Assembly (NCBI GenBank): GCA_030592565.1
Contig: JAUVIX010000007.1
Location: 1 to 21,834 of the forward strand
Source: Chlorobiota bacterium
GTDB lineage: Bacteria; Bacteroidota; Bacteroidia; Bacteroidales; JAADJA01
Reading direction: 5' to 3'
Length of the DNA: 21,834 nucleotides
Part shown: piece after piece, positions 15,709 to 21,834 of the stretch
Position numbering within the stretch: position 1 is the stretch's first letter
How the letters are laid out: the number at the start of each line of letters is the position of its first letter
The notes under the pieces: model-generated
Databases searched by the model: none
Seen by the model: the letters and a program-made list of their open reading frames with translations, nothing else
Told to the model about the DNA's origin: nothing
Made by a program: the position numbers and the translations under genes

Positions 15709-16743
15709 TTACGACAACCCTTTGGTAATATTGTTGCCGGCTCCTTTCTTTTTAAGGAGGAACACAATCATATTAAAAAAGAAATTACGCAATGGGCCGG
15801 CTTTTATCAGGGTGTTTAAAATCTTATGTTGTATCCTGTTGTATTTTAATATTTTTTGCATTGGCTCGGAGACATAACTCCCATCAAGAATAGTTTTTGC
15901 AACCTCCTCACCTGAAACCAGTGCCTGATAAATCCCCTCACCTGTAAATCCACATGCCAATCCTGCTGCTTCACCTGCAAGAAAAATGTTATCAAACCTG
16001 TAACCACGATAATCATAACTTATCGGGAAACTCTCATACTTTGCAGCAGAAATATCAAAATCATTCTCCTTGAGCCATTTATGAAAGTTTGATTTCAACT
16101 TTTTAGGAGATACTATTCTCGGATCGCAGGCACATCCTACTACGAGGCTTTCATTATGAGAAAAAACCCAGGCATACCACGAATGGAAGTGTTTAGAACT
16201 GAGATGCAATTCAAATCTGACATCATCTTTCGAGGGAATCCTGTATTGAAAAGTAACCAACCTCTTCTCAACCGGAATCTTTAAATAGCGACGTACAATA
16301 GACGATGCCCCATCAGCACCCACAAGGTATTTAAAGCTGTATTCATCGGATAAATTAACAACAACTTTGTTCTTTTCAACCGAAGTAACTTTTGCACCTG
16401 TCAGCAAATCAACATTTGTATTACTGAGCTTATCCGCCTGCCACTGCCCAAACTCCTTCCTATCGATTGCATATAAGACAACGAGGCCTTCCCTCTCATT
16501 TACCGATTTCTGTTTTGGAGATTTAATCACCACCTTCTGAATCTTGTGTTCAAACAAGCTGTCTGGAATCTCCATCAAATCCAGATCCTTTTTTGTCAGG
16601 CCTCCGGCACATACCTTTGGGCCAACTTCAGGTTTTCTTTCCAGTAAAAGAATTTTTAGCTCGGGTTTTTCATTCGTCAAAACCTCAGCACATCTCAAAC
16701 CGGCAGGCCCCGCCCCTACAATTACAATATCATAGTTTTTCAT
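15709..16743 (-). CDS. Geranylgeranyl reductase family FAD-dependent oxidoreductase
   Basis: Flavoprotein of 344 residues in the geranylgeranyl-reductase / FixC-like group, whose members reduce isoprenoid double bonds or act as other flavin monooxygenase-fold dehydrogenases. Motifs: N-terminal dinucleotide-binding VIVGAGPAG (7-15), the family stretch PKVCAGGLT (42-50), the middle motif LVGADGASSIVRRYL (140-154) and the second FAD site IFLAGEAAGLACGFTGEGIYQAL (253-275). The C-terminus has a hydrophobic stretch near 320-330 that may touch the membrane. Length is slightly below the common 370-400, with a short C-terminal region. The gene is alone on its strand, with promoter-like boxes just upstream. 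Substrate (quinone side chain, polyprenyl chain or other) cannot be told from sequence. Confidence 0.88.
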   Translation of the reverse strand: MKNYDIVIVGAGPAGLRCAEVLTNEKPELKILLLERKPEVGPKVCAGGLTKKDLDLMEIPDSLFEHKIQKVVIKSPKQKSVNEREGLVVLYAIDRKEFGQWQADKLSNTNVDLLTGAKVTSVEKNKVVVNLSDEYSFKYLVGADGASSIVRRYLKIPVEKRLVTFQYRIPSKDDVRFELHLSSKHFHSWYAWVFSHNESLVVGCACDPRIVSPKKLKSNFHKWLKENDFDISAAKYESFPISYDYRGYRFDNIFLAGEAAGLACGFTGEGIYQALVSGEEVAKTILDGSYVSEPMQKILKYNRIQHKILNTLIKAGPLRNFFFNMIVFLLKKKGAGNNITKGLS

Positions 16744-16750
16744 ATCTTCG

Positions 16751-16771
16751 CAAAAATATCCGGCAAAGATA
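16751..16771 (-). promoter_or_regulatory. Candidate -7 boxes for the geranylgeranyl reductase family gene
   Basis: Two minus-strand matches to TAnnTTTG: TATCTTTG (complement of 16764-16771) and TATTTTTG (complement of 16751-16758), 20 and 7 bases upstream of ATG 16743. The nearer one would give an almost leaderless transcript. No -33 box is at a good distance. Confidence 0.4.
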
Positions 16772-16820
16772 TCAATTTAAACCTGTTGAAAAAAATTCTC
16801 AAATTACTATGCCATTTCAA

Positions 16821-16849
16821 TTGAAAAACAAATTAAACACATACTTTTG
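16821..16849 (+). promoter_or_regulatory. Promoter of the DUF1080-Gfo/Idh-ApbE operon
   Basis: TTG (16821-16823), an 18-base spacer and TACTTTTG (16842-16849) form one of the two most complete Bacteroidota-type promoters in the window. The expected transcription start is near 16855, leaving a leader of about 45 bases before ATG 16899. An inverted repeat begins immediately after the -7 box. Confidence 0.7.
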
Positions 16850-16870
16850 TTAGTGTTTAATTTACACTAA
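16850..16870. promoter_or_regulatory. Candidate operator or leader hairpin at the operon start
   Basis: TTAGTGT (16850-16856) and ACACTAA (16864-16870) are perfect 7-bp inverted arms around a 7-base AT spacer. The site covers the predicted transcription start right after the -7 box, where a repressor would block RNA polymerase. The AT-rich stem is weak as RNA, so a protein-binding site is more likely than a terminator. The regulator is unknown and not in the window. Confidence 0.5.
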
Positions 16871-16898
16871 TTAATATTACGTATAAACACAGATAAAT

Positions 16899-18260
16899 AT
16901 GAAAAAGCAGTTTATTATTCTATTGATTTTATTCGGCTACGGAATATCAGAAGCGCAGCAAAACGACACTCCCAAATGGATTAACTTAGTTAAAGGTAAA
17001 AATCTAAAAGGGTGGGAACAAAAAGGAGGTGAAGCCTTTTACAGGCAGCAGGGAGATACAATTATTGGTCAAACGGTTGCTCACACCCCTAACAGTTTTT
17101 TGTGTACCGAGAAGGTTTTTAGCAATTTTATTTTGGAATATGATGTAAGGTTTAAAGACACAAATAATCTTTTTAACTCCGGTGTGCAGATACGGAGCAC
17201 CAGTTCTCCCGATTATAATAAAGGTAGGGTTCATGGCTATCAGGTTGAAATTGACCCATCGGACCGCGCATGGTCTGCGGGTATTTATGATGAAGGCAGA
17301 ATGGGCTGGCTGAATAATTTGGTACACGATGAAAATGCCCGTAAAGCCATTAATCTTGAAGGCTGGAACCATTTCAGGGTGGAAGCCATTGACAGCTCTA
17401 TTCGTACATGGTTGAATGGTGTTCCTTGTGCAAATCTGGTAGATAATATGACTGTTTCCGGTTTTATCGGCTTGCAGGTGCATAACATTTCTAAACCTGA
17501 TGACGTGGGTAAAGAGATTATGTGGCGAAACATCAGAATCATAACCAAAAACCCAGAACAGTACCGCACAGAAACAACAGCAAGAGAAATATGCACCATT
17601 CCCAATCAATTAAGTAAAGATGATATTGCTGATGGATGGCATCTATTATTCGATGGTGAAACTACCAATGGCTGGCGAGGGGCCGGAAAAGAAAGCTTCC
17701 CATCTAAAGGATGGCATATCGGGGACGGTGAGCTTGTGGTAGAAAATGCTGATGGCGCAGAATCAGGTAACGGAGGCGATATTGTTACTATGGAAGAATT
17801 TGATAACTTCGAATTATTGGTTGATTTTAAAATCACAGAGGGAGCAAACAGCGGTATAAAATATTTTATTACAGAAGCTTATGGTTCAGATAAATCTGCT
17901 ATTGGCCTTGAATACCAGATTCTGGATGATAAAAACCACCCGGATGCAACAAAAGGTGTAAAAGACAATCGTACATTGGCTTCGCTATATGACCTGATCC
18001 CCGCTAAATCATCTAAAAAATTCTATATGGGTTATTGGAACAGGGCGCGTATTATCACGAAAGGCAATCATGTAGAGCATTGGCTAAATGGCGAGAAGGT
18101 AGTTGAGTATGAGCGAAACAATCAAATGTTTGATGCGCTTGTGGCTTACAGCAAATATAGTGATTACAAAGGATTTGGAAATTGGGATAAAGGACATATC
18201 CTTTTGCAGGATCACGGTGATGAAGTTCATTTCAGAAACATTAAAATAAGGAGAGAATGA
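16899..18260 (+). CDS. Tandem DUF1080 protein (3-keto-disaccharide hydrolase family), exported
   Basis: Exported protein of 453 residues with signal peptide 1-20 (FIILLILFGYGISEAQ). It carries two DUF1080 domains: about 24-216 (WINLVKGKNLKGWEQKGG ... GVQIRS ... VHGYQVEIDP ... IMWRNIRI) and about 245-451 (GWHLLFDGETTNGWRG ... NSGIKYFI ... GLEYQILDD ... VHFRNIKIR). DUF1080 members have a concanavalin-like beta-sandwich; characterised ones cleave glycosides already oxidised at C3. The two halves are diverged, so one may bind and the other catalyse. It heads an operon-like set with Gfo/Idh oxidoreductases, the enzyme class that makes 3-keto sugars, which supports a shared pathway. The promoter and candidate operator lie directly upstream. 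Single-domain DUF1080 proteins are about half this size. Catalytic role by family and context, not proven. Confidence 0.88.
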   Translation: MKKQFIILLILFGYGISEAQQNDTPKWINLVKGKNLKGWEQKGGEAFYRQQGDTIIGQTVAHTPNSFLCTEKVFSNFILEYDVRFKDTNNLFNSGVQIRSTSSPDYNKGRVHGYQVEIDPSDRAWSAGIYDEGRMGWLNNLVHDENARKAINLEGWNHFRVEAIDSSIRTWLNGVPCANLVDNMTVSGFIGLQVHNISKPDDVGKEIMWRNIRIITKNPEQYRTETTAREICTIPNQLSKDDIADGWHLLFDGETTNGWRGAGKESFPSKGWHIGDGELVVENADGAESGNGGDIVTMEEFDNFELLVDFKITEGANSGIKYFITEAYGSDKSAIGLEYQILDDKNHPDATKGVKDNRTLASLYDLIPAKSSKKFYMGYWNRARIITKGNHVEHWLNGEKVVEYERNNQMFDALVAYSKYSDYKGFGNWDKGHILLQDHGDEVHFRNIKIRRE

Positions 18261-18322
18261 GGGAAGGAAAGAATGTTTTATTAAGCGAAATATGACTATT
18301 TATAAGTGTTTAAACTAAATAA

Positions 18323-18352
18323 TGTCAGGTTTCGACTCCGCTCAAAATGACA
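18323..18352. repeat. 30-base dispersed-repeat-like sequence between operon genes
   Basis: Begins TGTCA and ends TGACA, which are inverted copies, around the core TTTCGACTCCGCTCAA. From memory, this core is a phrase seen often between genes of Bacteroidota; copy number here cannot be counted. It lies in the 142-base gap between the DUF1080 and first Gfo/Idh gene, where no promoter box is visible. Confidence 0.5.
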
Positions 18353-18402
18353 ACAAGACAGGCTTTTTGAAACAGCTCGCTTAAATTATAAAGAGACATA
18401 TT

Positions 18403-19734
18403 ATGAAACAACAAACCAGGAAACAATTCATTAAAACCATTGCAGCAGGAAGTGCCGGACTGGCTTTAACAAGTATGCTGCCTGCTTCTTCCTTTGCGAA
18501 TGTATTAGGATCAAATGACATTTTAAATGTGGCAATAATGGGTGTAAACAGCAGAGGAGCTTATCTTGCTGTTAAATTTGCAGAAGCAGAAAATACCAAT
18601 GTTACATACATATGTGATGTTGACCAGAGGGCAATTGATAAAACCATTCAGACGGTTTATGAAAAATATGATTACAAGCCCAAGGGGGAAAAGGATATCC
18701 GCAAGGTTTTAGAGAGCAAAGATGTAGATATCCTCGTTATTGCAGCACCTGATCATTGGCATGCTCCGGCCTCAATAATGGCATTGCAGGCAGGCAAGCA
18801 TGTTTATGTTGAAAAACCTTGTAGCCATAATCCCCACGAAGGCGAGTTGCTTGTGGAAGCACAGAAAAAATATGGTAAAATTGTTCAGATGGGCAATCAA
18901 CAACGCTCTTCCTATGAGTCAATAGAAGCTGTTCAGTTGATACACGAAGGGATAATTGGCAGAGCTTATTATGGAAAAGCCTGGTATGCCAATACCCGAG
19001 GCTCCATTGGAATCGGAAAACCAACCCCCGTTCCTGAGTGGTTGGATTGGGATTTGTGGCAGGGCCCGGCTCCGCGAAAAGAATTCAAAAACAATATAGT
19101 CCATTACAACTGGCACTGGTTTAAAAACTGGGGCACCGGCGAAATTCTAAATAATGGCACACACGAGATAGACATTTGCCGTTGGGCTTTAGGCGTTGAT
19201 TATCCTGTAAAAGCTAGCTCAAATGGTGGAAGGTATCAATTTAAAGATGACTGGGAATTTTATGATACTCAAATTGCCAGCTTCGATTTTGCCGATGACA
19301 AAACCATCAATTGGGAAGGAAGAAGTTGTAACGGAAATAAATTTCATAATCGTGGAAGAGGGGCAGCCATTTACGGAACAAATGGAACCGCCATCATCGA
19401 CAGAAACGGCTATGAAATTTATGACAAAACAAGCAAATTAATAAAAGAGGCAAAAGCAGGAACAGCAAATGCAACTATGAACACTACGGGAGGAGGTGAT
19501 CTTGATAAACTTCATATTGCAAATTTCCTTAATGCCATCAGGAACGGAGAAAAACAAAATTCTCCCATTGACGAAGGAAACAAAAGTGTTACAATTTGCC
19601 AGTTGGGGAATATTGCCCAAGAACCAGGACGCAGCCTTCAACTAAATCCTGAAAACGGAAAAATAATAAACGACTCCAAAGCAATGAAAATGTGGGGACG
19701 GAAGTATGAAAAGGGATGGGAGGTGAGAGTATAG
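18403..19734 (+). CDS. Gfo/Idh/MocA family oxidoreductase with Tat-like signal
   Basis: NAD(P)-dependent sugar oxidoreductase of 443 residues. Residues 1-32 form a Tat-like signal (TRKQFIKTIAAGSAG, an RK variant of the RR motif, then LALTSMLPASSFA), suggesting export with bound cofactor, as known for Zymomonas glucose-fructose oxidoreductase. The Rossmann fold starts at LNVAIMGVNSRGAYLA (41-56). YVEKP (135-139) is the family signature with catalytic Lys138, and NNGTHEIDICRWALG (250-264) holds the catalytic His254. The C-terminal alpha/beta domain ends in KMWGRKYEKGWEVRV. It follows the DUF1080 gene by 142 bases and precedes the ApbE gene by only 5, so it is clearly cotranscribed with the latter. 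Likely role: oxidising a sugar or glycoside hydroxyl in the periplasm. Exact substrate and position of oxidation are inferred from family and context. Confidence 0.93.
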   Translation: MKQQTRKQFIKTIAAGSAGLALTSMLPASSFANVLGSNDILNVAIMGVNSRGAYLAVKFAEAENTNVTYICDVDQRAIDKTIQTVYEKYDYKPKGEKDIRKVLESKDVDILVIAAPDHWHAPASIMALQAGKHVYVEKPCSHNPHEGELLVEAQKKYGKIVQMGNQQRSSYESIEAVQLIHEGIIGRAYYGKAWYANTRGSIGIGKPTPVPEWLDWDLWQGPAPRKEFKNNIVHYNWHWFKNWGTGEILNNGTHEIDICRWALGVDYPVKASSNGGRYQFKDDWEFYDTQIASFDFADDKTINWEGRSCNGNKFHNRGRGAAIYGTNGTAIIDRNGYEIYDKTSKLIKEAKAGTANATMNTTGGGDLDKLHIANFLNAIRNGEKQNSPIDEGNKSVTICQLGNIAQEPGRSLQLNPENGKIINDSKAMKMWGRKYEKGWEVRV

Positions 19735-19739
19735 CATAA

Positions 19740-20678
19740 ATGAAAGTTTACCAAAATAGCATATTCAGTATGGGTACAAGGTTTAATCTCTTGTTGCCCG
19801 GTATTGATAATCACAAGGGAGATGAAATTTTTTCATCTGTCACCAATGAACTGCTCCGGATTGAAAAGCTTTTAAGTTGTTTTTTGTCTGACAGCGATAT
19901 CAGCTATATTAATGAAAATGCTTATAAAAAACCGGTTTCTGTAAATGATGAAGTTTTTGGTGTTTTAACAGAATGTATTGATTTTTATAAACTTACACAA
20001 GAGACATTCGACATCGGACTGGGATATATTATTGATTATTGGACGGGCAGACATACAGAGTTGGATCAGGAACCGGATATAAATCTTGCAGGAGCAAAGA
20101 ACATCATCCTTGAGAATTCGGATAAAACAGTCCGGCTTGCAACACCGCAAGTGAAAATTAATCTTGGTGGCTACGGCAAAGGTTATGCATTACAAAAAAA
20201 TTTGGAGATTTTAAAGAAATCGGGAATAAAAACCGCATTAATGAGTTTCGGCGAAAGCTCTGTAACATGTTTGGGCAAACATCCACATGGTGAGTATTGG
20301 CCGGTCGGGATTCAGGATTTTTATCAAAAAAAGAAAAGTTTAACAACATTTGAAGTGGTTGACGGCTCGGTTTCCACATCCGGTAATCTTCAAAACGAAA
20401 ACCATATTATAAATCCGGTTAATGGTAATCCAATAACAGAGAAGATGAGTATATCAGTTAAATCAGATTCGGCAGTTATTGCAGAGGTACTCTCAACGGC
20501 TCTGATGGTTGCCCGTGATGATCAGATTGAGATGATTCTGAAATCTTTTCCAAAAGAGGAAGTTATCAGGGTTGAATATAACAATAATAAAACTCATATT
20601 TGCAAACTGAACAAACGATCGAATGAAGACAATAAAAATATCAAGGCGGGATTTTATGGGGAAAGCTCTTGCAGGTAG
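19740..20678 (+). CDS. apbE: ApbE-family FAD:protein FMN transferase
   Basis: Protein of 312 residues in the ApbE family, which moves FMN from FAD to a Thr/Ser of a target protein. Motifs: SMGTRFNL (10-17), ETFDIG (88-93), INLGGYGKGYALQ (140-152), SFGESS (169-174), GSVSTSGN (209-216), HIINPVNG (222-229) and SAVIAEVLSTAL (244-255). The Mg-binding position that is normally Asp in ADxLST is Glu249 here. No signal peptide or lipobox is visible, although most ApbE proteins are exported; it may act in the cytoplasm. The last 18 residues or so read through the start of the next gene and are probably not family sequence. It starts 5 bases after the first Gfo/Idh gene and overlaps the second by 56 bases, hence one operon. 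No flavinylation target (DGxTGAT/S-type) is found in the window. Confidence 0.9.
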   Translation: MKVYQNSIFSMGTRFNLLLPGIDNHKGDEIFSSVTNELLRIEKLLSCFLSDSDISYINENAYKKPVSVNDEVFGVLTECIDFYKLTQETFDIGLGYIIDYWTGRHTELDQEPDINLAGAKNIILENSDKTVRLATPQVKINLGGYGKGYALQKNLEILKKSGIKTALMSFGESSVTCLGKHPHGEYWPVGIQDFYQKKKSLTTFEVVDGSVSTSGNLQNENHIINPVNGNPITEKMSISVKSDSAVIAEVLSTALMVARDDQIEMILKSFPKEEVIRVEYNNNKTHICKLNKRSNEDNKNIKAGFYGESSCR

Positions 20679-21834
20679 TGCTCTTTTAATGGCTTATCCC
20701 TGGCTCAATGCTATGGCCGACAAATCATCTACCGATTACAGTCAGAAGATAAATGTCGGGATTATAGGAGTTGGTTCAAGAGGATCATTGCTACTACATT
20801 ATCTTAACGAACTTTCGGAAAAAATAAATATTGAGGTAGTAGCAGTATGCGACAACTACGAACCACACTATCAAAGGGCTATAAAAAAATCAGCAGGCAA
20901 AGCAAAAGCATTTTACGACTATAAAAAATTGCTTGATCTGGATGATATTGATGCCGTTGTTATTGCAACCCCACTTTACCAACACGCCCATATTACTATA
21001 GATGCTTTGAATGCAGGCAAGCATGTGTTTTGTGAGAAATCAATGGCCAGGACACTGGAAGATGTAAAGCAAATGGCCGACACTCATTATAATACAGGAA
21101 AGGTATTGCAAATAGGACATCAGCGGATGTTTGACCCCCGATATTTAACAGCTATTGAATTGATAACTGCCGGTGAAATTGGCTTAATAACCCAAATTCG
21201 GGCTTATTGGCACCGGAATAACGACTGGAGACGACCACTACCCGAAGGCCGGCCTGAGCTGGAACGTCAAATCAATTGGCGCCTCTACAAAAAATACTCT
21301 TGTGGGTTGATGACAGAACTGGCTTCGCACCAAATTCAGGTTGCCAACTGGTTAAAAAATGCAACTCCCGTATCTGTCATGGGAGCCGGAAGCATCAATT
21401 ACTGGAAAGATGGCCGCGAGGTTTATGATAATGTAGCCCTGATTTATTCTTATGAAGACGGAACTCAATTTATTTACGATTCTATGACAAGCAACAGACA
21501 TTATGGGCTTGAAGAGCAAATTATGGGCGATAAAGGAACATTAGAACTGGAGGTAAATAGAAGATACTTTGAAAACCCGCCTCCAAAACCCGAACCACCG
21601 CCCCCTGCAGCTATCGTTCAATTAATGAAAGATATTGAAGGAGGGATTTTCAGTGATGCCATCCCGTTAACTAACAGCTCCTGGATACCAGAACTAAAGG
21701 TAGAGGGCAGTGGTATTGCAATTGCCGAAAGAGAACAGGGCTTTGATGAATCCAGTATGCAACTCGAAGCATTTATTGCTTCTGTGAGAAAAGGCATTCC
21801 CACAAAAGGAGTTTTTGAACAAGGCTATTGGGCC
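20623..21834 (+). CDS. Second Gfo/Idh/MocA family oxidoreductase, Tat signal, 3' end outside window
   Basis: The frame is open for 404 codons to the window edge. ATG 20623 is chosen because it keeps a full Tat motif (ISRRDFMGKALAGSALLMAY); an internal ATG at 20656 would lose it. The start lies 56 bases inside the ApbE gene in another frame, so translation is probably coupled. NAD-binding motif INVGIIGVGSRGSLLL (42-57), signature FCEKSMA (136-142) with Lys139 in the EKP position (Ser replaces Pro), and LMTELASHQIQVANWL (229-244) with the likely catalytic His236. A proline-rich stretch (about 319-331, PPPKPEPPPP) is unusual. It differs clearly from the first Gfo/Idh enzyme in the operon, so the two probably act on different substrates or steps. 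Only the end of the C-terminal domain appears to be missing. Confidence 0.92.
   Translation, partial: MKTIKISRRDFMGKALAGSALLMAYPWLNAMADKSSTDYSQKINVGIIGVGSRGSLLLHYLNELSEKINIEVVAVCDNYEPHYQRAIKKSAGKAKAFYDYKKLLDLDDIDAVVIATPLYQHAHITIDALNAGKHVFCEKSMARTLEDVKQMADTHYNTGKVLQIGHQRMFDPRYLTAIELITAGEIGLITQIRAYWHRNNDWRRPLPEGRPELERQINWRLYKKYSCGLMTELASHQIQVANWLKNATPVSVMGAGSINYWKDGREVYDNVALIYSYEDGTQFIYDSMTSNRHYGLEEQIMGDKGTLELEVNRRYFENPPPKPEPPPPAAIVQLMKDIEGGIFSDAIPLTNSSWIPELKVEGSGIAIAEREQGFDESSMQLEAFIASVRKGIPTKGVFEQGYWA

Noticed and set aside
15709..16743. Assignment as a specific menaquinone- or archaeol-lipid reductase
   Set aside because: Only family-level FAD motifs are visible and the neighbours give no pathway context.
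17004..17609. Open frame of 201 codons on the minus strand inside the DUF1080 gene
   Set aside because: It lies wholly opposite a clearly conserved coding region, has no recognisable domain and no promoter; a shadow frame.
20656..20700. ATG 20656 as start of the second Gfo/Idh gene, behind a purine-rich GGCGGG
   Set aside because: It would remove the SRRDF Tat motif that precedes it in frame; Bacteroidota rarely rely on Shine-Dalgarno sites.

Overview
The window looks like a chromosomal segment of a Bacteroidota bacterium, probably of the class Bacteroidia. The sequence-based reasons are: Bacteroidota-type promoter boxes (TAnnTTTG) in front of several genes, few Shine-Dalgarno sites, three secreted proteins ending in type IX secretion (T9SS) sorting domains, AT-rich DNA, and a gene content of exported glycan enzymes plus an aldehyde:ferredoxin oxidoreductase. 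The last points to an anaerobic or facultative lifestyle. No rRNA, tRNA, CRISPR array or transposase gene was found.

Layout. (1) 1-932 is the C-terminal half of DnaK, closed by a strong hairpin terminator. (2) 1007-3301 (minus) is a GH27 alpha-galactosidase lipoprotein. (3) 3466-6001 is a two-gene unit: a Tat-signal ferredoxin with four [4Fe-4S] motifs and a tungsten/molybdenum aldehyde:ferredoxin oxidoreductase. (4) 6185-7944 holds a small YwbE-family protein convergent with a COG2509-type FAD dehydrogenase. A palindromic repeat between them carries the stop codons of both genes. (5) 8121-15670 is a tandem set of three T9SS-exported repeat proteins. The last two are paralogues, separated by a MITE-like element with 23-bp perfect inverted ends and 10-bp flanking direct repeats. 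(6) 15709-16743 (minus) is a geranylgeranyl-reductase-family flavoprotein. (7) 16899-21834 is a likely operon: a tandem DUF1080 (3-keto-glycoside hydrolase family) protein, a Tat-type Gfo/Idh/MocA oxidoreductase, an ApbE-family flavin transferase, and a second Tat-type Gfo/Idh/MocA oxidoreductase cut by the window end.

How the genes may work together. Region 7 fits an exported oxidation-then-cleavage route for glycosides: Gfo/Idh enzymes oxidise a sugar hydroxyl, and DUF1080 proteins act on 3-keto sugars. The ApbE gene between the two dehydrogenases is unusual and suggests a link to a covalently flavinylated electron carrier. Region 3 is a self-contained redox pair in which only the small subunit has a visible export signal. 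The non-coding DNA carries at least four kinds of short palindromic repeat in addition to the MITE-like element.
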